Below, piece after piece: positions 43,021 to 51,570 of a stretch of DNA of 64,000 bases (the stretch's first letter is position 1; each line of letters starts with the position of its first letter). The stretch spans positions 124,001 to 188,000 of the forward strand of contig JBHOQS010000022.1 in the NCBI GenBank assembly GCA_042408875.1, read 5' to 3'. The notes beneath the pieces are model-generated. The model was not told the origin of the DNA. It did not search any database and saw only the letters and a program-made list of their open reading frames with translations. The translations under genes were made by a program, and so were the position numbers. Source of the DNA: JBHOQS01 sp042408875 (GTDB taxonomy: Bacteria; Chloroflexota; UBA11872; JBHOQS01).

Positions 43021-44464
43021 TACTACAACGACGGATTTTGGGGTAGACTGTCTGGGCGACCGGTGTGATGCGGTTGGCAGGAGGAAGCGGCGATGGATCC
43101 CGGGGAGTTTGATCGCGTGGCGGCCGCGTTCGCCGCTTTTCATCGGGAGTTCGCTCCCCTGTTCGGGCGCAAGGAGGTGCAGCGGCGCAGTGAGCAGTAC
43201 ATGCGCGGCTTGCTCGTGCAGCAGACGGATCGGCGCAATGCCGAGAACGTCGCTGAGGCCGTCGAGGGCGCGACGCCACGGGCGTTGCAACGGCTGCTGA
43301 CCGAGGCCCCCTGGGAGACCGCGCCGGTGGTCGCTGCTTTGCAGCGATACCTGGCCCCGCGCCTGAATGCGCCCGACGGCGTGTTCGTCATCGATGAGAG
43401 CGGCATTCCCAAGAAGGGGACCAAGTCGGTCGGGGTCGCGCGCCAGTACTGTGGCGCGCTCGGCAAGGTTGGCAACTGTCAACTCGGGGTGTTCCTCGCC
43501 TACGTGTCCGAGCGCGGCCACGCCCTGATGGACGCGCGGCTCTACCTGCCGCGCGAGTGGGCCGACGATCGACCGCTGCCGTGCCGCCGGGGTGCCCGAG
43601 GAGGTTGGCTACCAAAGCAAGGCGGATCTCGGGCTGGCGCTGCTGGAAAACGTGCGGACGGTCGGCCACCTGATGGGGCCATGGGTCACTGCGGACGAGG
43701 ACTATGGGAAAGTCCCGACGTTGCGGGACGCCCTGGAGGCGGCCGGCTGGCGCTACGTCCTGGAGGTCCCGCTCCCCACGCCGGTGTTCCTGCCCCCGGC
43801 CCCGGTCGCCGTCCCGGTCTGGTCGGGGAGGGGGCGGCGGCCGACGCGGCCGCGCGTGGTCGCCGGGACGCCCGCGATGCCCGCGCAGGAATGGGCCGGT
43901 GGCTTGCGGGCGGCGGACTGGCAGGAGGTGACCGTGGCCGAGGGAGCGCAGGGGCCCCGGACCTACCAGTTCGCGGCGCAGCGGGTCTGGGAGAGCCGCG
44001 ACGGCCTGCCCGGACGGGCGTGCTGGCTGGTGGCGCGGCGGAACCTGGACGGGAGCGAGTTGAAGGTCTACCTCTCCAACGCACCCGCGGACACGCCCCT
44101 GCGCACGTTGGGGCAGGTCGGCGCGGCACGCTGGCCGATCGAGACCGAGTTGCAGTTTAGCAAGGGGGAGACCGGCCTGGATGAGTACGAGGTCCGCGGC
44201 TGGCGCGGCTGGCATCACCATCTCGTCCTGAGCCTGCTGGCCGGCGCGTTTCTGCTGACGATCCAGCAGGAGTGGGGGGAAAAACCAGCCGGGGCTCACG
44301 CGGCCCCAGGTCAGCCGCGTCCTGCGCAAGATCCTGCCGCGCCACACCTGGACGCCCGCGGAGCTGCGCACCTGGCTCGCCCAAACCCAGGCGCGCAACC
44401 ACCGCTCCAAGCTTGCCCACACCAAACGCCGCCTGCGTTTGCTTGGTAAACTGTCGTTGTAGTA
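43021..44464 (+). mobile_element. IS701-family insertion sequence
   Basis: Length 1444 bp. Terminal inverted repeats begin TACTACAACGAC on both ends (12 bp identical), then diverge. A 4-bp target duplication CTAA lies at 43017-43020 and 44465-44468, matching the YTAR target preference known for IS701. The element carries one transposase gene with two frameshifts. The stop codon of that gene lies inside the right repeat. Confidence 0.92.
43093..44462 (+). pseudogene. IS701-family DDE transposase, two frameshifts
   Basis: Frame 1 (43093-about 43570) has the first catalytic Asp in VFVIDESGIPKKGTKSVG. Frame 2 (about 43575-44280) has the second Asp in TADEDYGKVPTL and the Glu in QFSKGETGLDEYEVRGW. 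Frame 3 (about 44290-44462) has VSRVLRKILPRHTWTPAEL and ends KLSL. Each shift is +1: one near 43570 in a CG-rich run, one in a 6-G/5-A run at about 44275-44285. All DDE residues survive, so the decay is recent, or sequencing errors are possible. Confidence 0.85.
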
Positions 44465-45338
44465 CTAAGCCCTTGCCGATAATCTGGTTGCCGTTCGGGA
44501 TAAACACGTGCGCGGCATCCTGGGGCTTCGTGAGCGGCAACTGCCGGACGGTGGTCTGGTAGTTGGGCCGCTCAGCATAGAACGACTTCATCGGTCCATC
44601 GATGGCCGACTTGCGCACCGGCATGTAGCCGGTGTTCTGCGACCAAAAGGCGGTGTTTTCCGGCGACGTGGCAAACATGATGTACTTAAACGCAGCGTCC
44701 TGCTTCTCCTTCGGCGCCGTGGTGAGCACGGCCAGGCCGGAGCCCCCAGTGCAGCAGCCAAAGCCGGCCGGGCCCTTCGGTAGGAAGGCGGTGCCAACTG
44801 GAAAACGTGCGTTCTGCTCGTGGCCCGCTAGGCCTGCTGTCGAGCCCATAATGGCCGCCGCAACGCCACCGCGGAATTCGTTGTCCAGGTTCTGCGGGGT
44901 GCTGGCCCAGCCCTGCGTCGTGCTGGAGCGGTAGAACTCACCAGCCCGGACTACCGGCGGCTCGGCAATGCGGATCTTGAAATCGGGATCGCTGTACGCC
45001 CCACCCCATTGCCAGGCCACGCACTGGAACAGCCACGCGATGTAGCTCGCTGCGCCCGGATGGGCGACGGCATAGCGCACCACATTTCCGCCGTCGCGCT
45101 TTATCAGCTTCGGCACCCACGTCAGGAACTCATCCCATGTCTCCGGCCCGCGGTCAGGCAGCCCGGCCTCTCGCCAGGCCTCTTTGTTGTAGGAGAAGAT
45201 CGGCGTACTGCGTGCGAACGGCACCCAGTACAGCCGGCCCCCGCGGATACCCTCGTTGATCAGTTGATCAAAGGAGAGTTGAGGAGCAGCTAAGCGTGAG
45301 CTTATGGGACCGCGGTGGCGTGCCGTGGCGCTAGCCGA

Positions 45339-45617
45339 TTATGCCTGCCCCCGCGCATAGGTCCAGGCAAGCCGCACGGCATCACGGACCTGGTCCCATG
45401 CTGTCTCTTCGGAGGGTGACTCCGGCAGATACCAGTGCTCGCGCAGGTCGACCTCGACATCTTCGAATGGACGGCCCTGGTACTCCGACCGGTGCGCCAT
45501 CTCCCAGCCCCAGCGCACCGCATCTTCGATCTCGTCCCAGAACGGCCCGCCGGGTGGCTCGCCCCAGCGAGCGCGTAACACCTCGCGCACTTCGTCAAAG
45601 CTGCGCTGTACCTGCAT
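45339..45617 (-). CDS. Small acidic protein with internal repeat (92 aa)
   Basis: Two related halves: LRARWGEPPGGPFWDEIEDA-VRWGWEMA and LREHWYLPESPSEETAWDQV-RDAVRLAWTYA. Each has a Trp at matching points and ends in a DAVR-x-x-W helix. gaggatg precedes the start with good spacing. No signal peptide or membrane segment. I know similar short proteins only as hypothetical ones; function unknown. It lies just upstream of the decayed sugar-binding gene, whose remaining frame begins immediately after its stop. Confidence 0.75.
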   Translation of the reverse strand: MQVQRSFDEVREVLRARWGEPPGGPFWDEIEDAVRWGWEMAHRSEYQGRPFEDVEVDLREHWYLPESPSEETAWDQVRDAVRLAWTYARGQA

Positions 45618-46067
45618 GCCACATCCTCCCCAGGTGTTTTTTGTTTCTCACTCCTACCCGTACCCAGACCTGCTGCACAGGTCGCGCAGATCCACGTGCC
45701 TTACTGCACCGCCCCGTACGTGGTAGTCCCTCGAGGGGAGTAGTTCCTTTTACCTATTACATACTTTGCATGCCCGTACTTCTATGTTAGATGATACCCC
45801 GGCGCACGCCCGACCGCCCAGGGCGGGACGTCGGGCCTGCGGCGGACTGCGTAGGCTCCCCGACCCTATCTTGGGAGCAGGGACGCTGCCCGAGGTTTCT
45901 GTGCACTCCCTCGATTTGGCAAACGCGCACGCCCGCGTCAGAATTACAGTGGCCGCCAGTAATTCCACCAGGGGGCGGGCAGGTGGGTCGGACAACTTGC
46001 GCCAGCCTGCTGTGTACCTTGAGTCTGCTTATGTTAAGCAAGAGAACAGTCTAGGAGAGGATGGCCT
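45618..46067. other. Intergenic, TACG-type sequence, no gene
   Basis: 450 bp between divergent genes. Short TAC/ACG-rich runs occur near 45710-45780. A small stem GCTTA/TAAGC lies at 46026-46038, just before the dehydratase ribosome binding site. No protein signal. Confidence 0.35.
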
Positions 46068-47804
46068 ATGCCCCGTGATGTGCGCCAGCTCCGCAGCCAG
46101 CGCCTGCGTGAGGTGAACTTCCAGGGTGACGCGCTGCGCCTGGGTATGAACTGGACTGAAGAAGATCTGATGAAACCGCAGGTGCTCATCGACAGCGCCT
46201 GGGGGATGGGACATCCCGGCACGTTCCACTTCCGACCCTTGATTGAAGAAGTCTCCAATGGCGTGTTTGAAGCCGGGGGTAAGCCAGCGGTCTTTACGGT
46301 GAGCGACATCTGCGACGGCGTGGCGCAGGCACACTCTGGCATGAGCTACTCGCTGGTATCGCGCGACATCATGGCTGCCATGGTGGAGATCCACGCGCTG
46401 GGACATCCGCACGACGGCATGGTGCTCATCTCCGGCAACGACAAGTCAGTGCCGGCACATCTGATTGCCATCGCGCGCTGCAACCTGCCGGCCATTCACC
46501 TGCCAGGCGGCACGCAGCTCAATGCCCCGAACTACGTGACCTCGGACTTCATGTGGCCGATGGGCGCGGCGGTCACGCGCGGGGAACTCTCCCCCGAGGA
46601 ACTCTTCCAGGCCCAGAAGACTGCCTGCCCGACGTGCGGCGCCTGCCAGTTCATGGGCAGCGCCAGCACAGGCCAGGTGCTCTCTGAGGCTCTGGGGCTG
46701 GCCTTGCCCGGCTCGGCACTGATCCCAGCGCCGTTGACCAAGCACCTGCGCTATGCCCGCGCCTGTGGCAAGCAAATCGTCAAGCTGATCGAGGAAGATA
46801 TTACCCCACGGCGTATCCTCACCCGAGAAGCGTTCGAGAACGCCATCATCCTCCACGCCGCCGTGGGGGGCTCGACCAACGCCCTGCTGCACCTGCCGGT
46901 GATCGCTCGGGAGGTCGGTGTCGAGATCACCATTGATGACTTCGACCGGATCCATCGCCGCGTGCCGGTGCTGGCGAACGCCAAGACCACGGGCAAGTAC
47001 CCGGTCGAGTATCTGTGGTACGCCGGAGGCGTGCCGGCGGTGATGCTGGAGCTACGAGATCTCCTTCACCTGGAGGTATTGACCGTCACCGGCAAGACGC
47101 TGGGCGAAAACCTGGAGGAGATCGAGAAGAGCGGCTTCTTCACGGAGACCCGCGGGTATCTCACCAACGTGAAGGTTGCTAAAGAAGAGATCATCCGGCC
47201 GCGCAGCGATCCGTTCGGCCCAGAGGGCGGCGTGGCCGTGTTGCGCGGCAACCTGGCGCCCGGCGGCGCGGTGATCAAGCACTTCTCCGTGCCCAAAGAG
47301 ATGCACGTGCACGTCGGGCCGGCGCGCGTCTTCGACTTCGAGGACAGCGCTATCCAGGCTTTGCTGGAGCGCCGCGTGCAGCCGGGTGATGTGGTCATCA
47401 TCCGGTACGAAGGGCCCAAGGCCAATGGTATGCCGGAGATGTATTATGCCACCGCCATCATTGCCGCCGACCCGCAGCTCACTGCCACCACGGCTATCGT
47501 CACCGATGGCCGGTACTCGGGCGCGGCCAAGGGCCCGGCGGTCGGCCATGTCACACCGGAGGCGCTCGATGGCGGGCCGATTGCCCTGGTCGAGGATGGC
47601 GACCTGATCGAGATCAACGTGCCGGAGCGCCGCCTGGCTATCGTAGGCATCAAAGGCCAGCGCCTCTCCGAGGAGCGGGTGGCAGAGGTGCTGGCCGAGC
47701 GCCGCGCTCGCTGGACGCCCCCGCGGCCGCGCCACGAGACCGGCATCCTATCGCTGTACGCCCGCGTGGCCGGCAGCGCCAGCGAAGGAGCGGCGATGAC
47801 GTGA
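46068..47804 (+). CDS. IlvD/Edd-family dehydratase, substrate unclear
   Basis: 578 aa. Family hallmarks include FTVSDICDGVAQAHSGMSYS, TACPTCGACQFMGSASTGQV, and DGRYSGAAKGPAVGHVTPEA near the C-terminus. In characterised [2Fe-2S] members three Cys bind the cluster: one in SDI-x-x-C, one in a CDK motif, one before NTMGTAS. Here the first and third appear present, but the CDK site reads VLISGNDKSVPAHL, with Asn. Possible reactions are dehydration of dihydroxy acids or of sugar acids (xylonate, arabinonate, gluconate). Not adjacent to other isoleucine/valine genes, which favours a sugar acid. agaggatgg precedes the ATG. Confidence 0.85.
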   Translation: MPRDVRQLRSQRLREVNFQGDALRLGMNWTEEDLMKPQVLIDSAWGMGHPGTFHFRPLIEEVSNGVFEAGGKPAVFTVSDICDGVAQAHSGMSYSLVSRDIMAAMVEIHALGHPHDGMVLISGNDKSVPAHLIAIARCNLPAIHLPGGTQLNAPNYVTSDFMWPMGAAVTRGELSPEELFQAQKTACPTCGACQFMGSASTGQVLSEALGLALPGSALIPAPLTKHLRYARACGKQIVKLIEEDITPRRILTREAFENAIILHAAVGGSTNALLHLPVIAREVGVEITIDDFDRIHRRVPVLANAKTTGKYPVEYLWYAGGVPAVMLELRDLLHLEVLTVTGKTLGENLEEIEKSGFFTETRGYLTNVKVAKEEIIRPRSDPFGPEGGVAVLRGNLAPGGAVIKHFSVPKEMHVHVGPARVFDFEDSAIQALLERRVQPGDVVIIRYEGPKANGMPEMYYATAIIAADPQLTATTAIVTDGRYSGAAKGPAVGHVTPEALDGGPIALVEDGDLIEINVPERRLAIVGIKGQRLSEERVAEVLAERRARWTPPRPRHETGILSLYARVAGSASEGAAMT

Positions 47805-47906
47805 GGCTGAAAAATAGCGCGTACTGCGCAAGAGGCATCTGCCACGTGACGAGGATGGGGTAGCGGCGCTGGCGTGTTACGCAGTACGCCTTACGCGGTA
47901 GAGGGT

Positions 47907-49292
47907 ATGCGCCGCCATCGGGAGATCGAGGTCCCTCCAGAGCTGCGCCCCCTGCTGGAGCGGCCGCCAGACTGGGCTGAACATCAGGCCTGGCGTGTCG
48001 TGGCGGCGGCCTGCCGTGCCAGCGGATACGTCGCCTGGGCTGCGCAGGTGAGCGCACCCGACGGCCGGATCGAGTGGCTCACGGGCCTGGCGCGCAGCCG
48101 GCCACGGGTGGTGCAATCGGAGGCCGTCGAAGCGCTGAGCGCCGCTCTGGAGCGCATCCCGCCGGACGCGCCGGTGGAGATCGTCTCGCCGACCAGCCTG
48201 CGCTATCTTGTGCAGGGGCGCGCCTTCCCGCCCGGCACACCAGAGCGCCGGTTGTATGAGCTGGCGCGTGGCCGGCGCATCTGGGCCCGCTACGCGCTGG
48301 GTGACCTGGAGCAGCTTACCAACGCCTGCCTGGCGCGGGCATACGCTGTGCTGCAGCCGTTGCGCTTCCCCGGCGAGGCCGCTGTGCGACAGGAGCTCGC
48401 CGTCGACGGGGAGGCGCCGTATATTTTATACGCCGATGGGGGCTGCGCCCGCGGGGTAGCAGTGGCTGCCTGGGTGCTACGGCGTGGGGGTAGCACTCAG
48501 GACGAACGGTGCTGGACCCTCGATCTGCTGGGCGGCCGCGACTGCGTCCGGCTGGCTGAGTTCATGGCCGTGGCCGGCGGTCTCCGGGCGCTGCCGCCCG
48601 GCGCGACAGTGGCCGTCGTCACCGACCACGTGGATATCACAGACTTCGGCGCGCACGGGGTGCCGTCGTTTGCTCCCAGCGCCCACGTGGCCGCCGTGCT
48701 TGAAGAGGTGCGCGAGCTGGCAGCCGCCCGCACGGTCCGGTGGTACTGGGCCGAGCGCGGCGAGACCGAAGGGCAGACGCGCTGCCAGGTGCTCATCAAG
48801 CGGCGACTTGCCGCCGCGCACGCCCTCGACCGCTTTCTGGCAGCCTGCCGGCAGCGTGGCCTGCAGCGCGTCTATCTCCCAGACTTCAATCGCTGGCTGG
48901 CGCCGCATGGACCATCGGCGCGGGCACGCCGGGCCTGGGACGGCGCACGGGAGGAGTGGGCAGCGACCTTCGAGGCGACGGAGAGCTTCCTGCACGCCCG
49001 CGGCCCTGGCCCGCGGCTGGGCCTGCGCCAGATCGCTTTAGACGTGCCGCCAAACGTGCCTCTGTCTACTGCCTTTGCGAGCTCCGCTATCGCCCGCTGG
49101 TGCGTCACCCTGGACCCCATTGAGCGCCTGGGCAACGCAGACTGGACATATACAGGGCGGCTGCGCAGCGGATTTTCCCTCGTGGTGTTGCTGTACACAC
49201 CCGCCATAGCGGTGCTGATTCAACCGCGGCCCAGCGCAGAGTTTGCCCACGCCCTGGACGCGGCTGCAACCATGCGCCCGGTGCAGCTCTGA
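47907..49292 (+). CDS. Tandem RNase H-like fold protein
   Basis: 461 aa. The central part (about 185-290) has the RNase H pattern: ILYADGGCARGVAVAAWVLR (first Asp), RLAEFMAVAGGLRALPPG (Glu) and VAVVTDHVDITDF (next Asp). The N-terminal region (about 25-110) looks like a second, degenerate copy: YVAWAAQVSAPDGRIEW, then VVQSEAVEALSAALERI and VEIVSPTSLRYLV. The last 120 residues are unrelated to known domains. The final catalytic Asp/His of RNase H1 cannot be placed surely. A nuclease or nucleic-acid binder is inferred. ATG 47907 is chosen since the 11 upstream codons lie in TACG repeat. Confidence 0.65.
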   Translation: MRRHREIEVPPELRPLLERPPDWAEHQAWRVVAAACRASGYVAWAAQVSAPDGRIEWLTGLARSRPRVVQSEAVEALSAALERIPPDAPVEIVSPTSLRYLVQGRAFPPGTPERRLYELARGRRIWARYALGDLEQLTNACLARAYAVLQPLRFPGEAAVRQELAVDGEAPYILYADGGCARGVAVAAWVLRRGGSTQDERCWTLDLLGGRDCVRLAEFMAVAGGLRALPPGATVAVVTDHVDITDFGAHGVPSFAPSAHVAAVLEEVRELAAARTVRWYWAERGETEGQTRCQVLIKRRLAAAHALDRFLAACRQRGLQRVYLPDFNRWLAPHGPSARARRAWDGAREEWAATFEATESFLHARGPGPRLGLRQIALDVPPNVPLSTAFASSAIARWCVTLDPIERLGNADWTYTGRLRSGFSLVVLLYTPAIAVLIQPRPSAEFAHALDAAATMRPVQL

Positions 49293-49648
49293 ACGTCGTG
49301 CATGGAGCATCAGTCCGCCGGGGTCCCCACCCTCTGGCTGATATCCTGCTGAGCGGTGGGGTGGTATGCAGGAGCTTCCGTAATACAGAGAAATAAAATA
49401 CAGAAAATACAGAAAAAATACAAAAATACAGATTACGGATTACGTAGTATGCATTACGCGTTACCCGCCACGCACTACTCTCCACTGGCGGTAGAATCCT
49501 GGAAGAGTCCTGATGCACGACGGCACACTAGACGCCATGATGACCCTGGTATCACCGTGCCGCCGAGCGGCTTGCTCCAGGGCATTGTGCCGGCAGGAGC
49601 CCGGCATCTCGGCTTGAGGTCGACATGGTGAGGAGTATATAGGATAGT
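49293..49648. other. Intergenic: hairpin, A-rich ATACAG tract, TACG spacer
   Basis: 49327-49366 contains CCCCACC / GGTGGGG closing a 40-nt element. 49382-49432 is an A-rich run of ATACAG units. 49433-49470 is TACG-rich (tacgtagtatgcattacg). Similar elements lie at 50255-50330 and 4487-4820. No gene. Confidence 0.5.
49382..49432. repeat. A-rich ATACAG simple repeat
   Basis: ATACAG recurs about five times with variable A-runs between (aatacagag, aaaatacag, aaaaatacag). It is very different in composition from the GC-rich surroundings. It lies 220 bp upstream of the selenoprotein gene. Confidence 0.8.
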
Positions 49649-50212
49649 ATGTGCCAGCATGAGGAAGATGGCTCATGTGCCAGCAGCATGGACAGGCGCC
49701 CCGGGGGCGGGACCGGGGACCGGCCGTACCGGCTGCCGCGCCGTAGCCTGGGGATGCTTTCCCTGGCGCTAGCCGGCGCACTGGGAGCAGCCTGCGCCGG
49801 CCAGCGTTCTGGCCGAGCGCAGCCCGGCGCGCCGCTGATTGCTGTGCCGGCCAGGAACCCGTGGCCGCCGCAGTACGAGCAGGCATCCCCCGAGGCGCAG
49901 CAGGCGTACCGCTTCGCCGTGGCGCATCCCAATGTGCTGCAATACATTCCCTGCTACTGCGGCTGCGGCAGCGCCGGCCACACGTCGAACAAAGACTGCT
50001 ACATTCGCGAGGTCCGGCCCGGCGGAGCGGTCGTGCTCGATCCGCATGGCTTTGGCTGAAGCATCTGCACTGGCATCACGCGTGACGTGATGGACCTCTA
50101 TAGGCAGGGCCTGCCGCTGCGCCAGATCCGAGCCTTGATTGATGAGAAGTGGGGCGAGTACAATACAATCTGTCCGGCACCGACACGCCACTCCCGGAGG
50201 AGTGAGACGTAG
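49649..50212 (+). CDS. PCYCGC (CYCXC)-family lipoprotein, probable selenoprotein with in-frame UGA
   Basis: A Tat-like leader (LPRRSLGMLSLALAGALG) ends in lipobox LGAAC. The core has LQYIPCYCGCG and HTSNKDCYIREVRPGG, diagnostic of the PCYCGC family. The frame then reads VVLDPHGFG, UGA at 50057-50059 (codon 137), and continues SICTGITRDVMDLYRQG, PLRQIRALIDEKWGEY to TAG at 50210. Family proteins, as I recall them, have HG-x-x-C-x-x-C-(4-5)-I followed by EIRxYID; UGA falls exactly on the first Cys, giving UxxC. A hairpin 14 nt downstream fits a bacterial SECIS. A nonsense mutation is the alternative, but the conserved 3' part argues against decay. ATG 49688 is another possible start. Confidence 0.8.
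50074..50092 (+). promoter_or_regulatory. Candidate bacterial SECIS hairpin
   Basis: CATCACG, loop CGTGA, CGTGATG gives a perfect 7-bp stem. It starts 14 nt after the UGA; the loop lies 21 nt after it and has G and U near its top, as in the SelB-binding loop of known bacterial elements. GG at 50072-50073 can pair with CC at 50095-50096 across a 2-nt bulge. Confidence 0.65.
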
Positions 50213-50241
50213 TGCGCAGTGTGTACTACGTGGTGCGCACT
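50211..50241. repeat. Inverted repeat after the selenoprotein gene
   Basis: AGTGCGCA (50211-50218) and TGCGCACT (50234-50241) pair around a 15-nt loop. It begins inside the stop codon. No T-tract follows. It belongs to the TACG-type spacer and may also act as an mRNA 3' structure. Confidence 0.5.
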
Positions 50242-50364
50242 GCGCAAGAGCCCCGCCACCTAGGTCCCACCATCTGGCAGATGCATCACTGAGCAGTGGA
50301 GTTGGAGTGTCCGACGGGGCTTACGCTCTGCGCACCACGTACTCGGCACTACCCTTTAGACGCC

Positions 50365-51570
50365 ATGCAGCGCTCGTACGACGTCATCGTCCTCGGCCTG
50401 GGCGGAATGGGAAGCGCCGCAGCCTACCACCTGGCACGGCGAGGTGCCCGTGTGCTGGGCTTGGATGCTTATCCGCGTGGGCACGCCCTGGGCTCCTCAC
50501 ACGGTAAGAGCCGTATCATCCGTCAGGCATACTTCGAGGCGCCCGAGTACGTGCCGCTCCTGCTCCACGCGTATGCGCTCTGGCAGGAGCTCGAGCAGGA
50601 GAGCGGGCGCAGCCTCCTACGCATCACCGGTGGGCTGAACGTTGGCCTGCCCACTGGTGAGCTCGTGGCCGGGGCGCTCGCCAGCGCTCGGCAGCACGGC
50701 CTGCCGCACGAGTACCTCACCGCCGCCGAGGTCAACGCGCGCTTCCCTGGCTTCCGGCTGCCGGACGGCTTCGCCGCCCTCTACGAGCCGCTGGCGGGCA
50801 TCCTCGTGCCTGAGGAATGCACCGCGGCCCATCTGGACCTGGCGGCTCGGCACGGCGCTGAACTCCACCACAGCGAGCCTGCTCGCCGCTGGAGCGTGGA
50901 CGGCACAGGGGTGCGCGTCGAGACAGACCTGGATACGTATACCTCAGCGCGGCTCGTCATCACCCCCGGCCCCTGGGCCCCCGAGGTGCTGGCGGACCTG
51001 GTCTTGCCGCTCACGGTGCAGCGCGTGGTCAACGTCCACTTCGAGCCTGCGCAGCCGGACCTCTTCACCGCCGAGCGCTTTCCGGTGTATCTGTGGGAGG
51101 TCCCGGAGGGGTTCTACTACGGCTTCCCGGCGCTGCCCGAGCAGGGCATCAAATTCGGCCGCCACGACGTTGACGAGCCGTGTACGCCACAGACGATCCG
51201 CCGCGAGGTCACCCCGGTTGAGGTTGAAGCGCTGCGCTCCGTGCTGGAGCGTTACATGCCCGGTGCCGCCGCGGCGGTGAAGTGGGCGCTCACCTGCATG
51301 TACACCAACACGCCCGACCGCCACTTCGTCATCGACCGCCACCCACGCTATCCGCAGGTCACCATCGCCTGCGGCTTCTCCGGACACGGCTTCAAGTTTG
51401 CCAGCGTCGTGGGCGAGATCATGGCCGATCTGGCGCTCGATGGCACGACGCGCCACCCTATCGGTTTTCTCTCGCTACGGCGTTTCGCTTCTCCGGCCTG
51501 GCTAGCGGCTCCGGCAGCACCGTCACCAGACGCGCCTGGCTGGGACGTTGAGCGGCGTGTTCACCATTAG
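50365..51570 (+). CDS. Monomeric sarcosine oxidase / N-methyltryptophan oxidase-type flavoenzyme
   Basis: The start MQRSYDVIVLGLGGMGSAAA has the FAD dinucleotide motif, followed by GSSHGKSRIIRQAYFE (typical of this family). Near residue 310, ALTCMYTNTPDRHFVIDRHP contains the Cys that covalently binds FAD, and IACGFSGHGFKFASVVGE follows. It oxidises N-methyl amino acids, giving formaldehyde and peroxide. The usual end is near FLSLRRF; a 27-residue tail follows and overlaps the oxidase gene on the other strand by 48 bp. Start ATG 50365 lacks a clear ribosome binding site. Confidence 0.92.
   Translation: MQRSYDVIVLGLGGMGSAAAYHLARRGARVLGLDAYPRGHALGSSHGKSRIIRQAYFEAPEYVPLLLHAYALWQELEQESGRSLLRITGGLNVGLPTGELVAGALASARQHGLPHEYLTAAEVNARFPGFRLPDGFAALYEPLAGILVPEECTAAHLDLAARHGAELHHSEPARRWSVDGTGVRVETDLDTYTSARLVITPGPWAPEVLADLVLPLTVQRVVNVHFEPAQPDLFTAERFPVYLWEVPEGFYYGFPALPEQGIKFGRHDVDEPCTPQTIRREVTPVEVEALRSVLERYMPGAAAAVKWALTCMYTNTPDRHFVIDRHPRYPQVTIACGFSGHGFKFASVVGEIMADLALDGTTRHPIGFLSLRRFASPAWLAAPAAPSPDAPGWDVERRVHH

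Larger units (their letters stand above)
42903..45302 (-). pseudogene. Decayed sugar-binding protein gene split by an IS element
   Basis: The 3' part at 42903-43009 reads KEPPEQVWLEVAATLEREA and ends in AIEKK. The larger part (44469-45302) has SYNKEAWREAGLPDRGPETW and TAPKEKQDAAFKYIMFATSP, as in UgpB-type solute-binding proteins. The two are separated by an IS701-family insertion at 43021-44464. Even when joined across the target repeat the frame is broken: one base is missing near 43004 (ACGTAAT for an expected ACGCGTAAT-like run). The 5' third, including signal peptide and start codon, is missing. Position after a 92-aa gene suggests a former carbohydrate-import locus. Confidence 0.85.

Noticed and set aside
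43388..44425. 345-codon frame antisense to the transposase
   Set aside because: It mirrors the transposase codons and contains no recognisable domain; GC-rich third positions create such shadows.
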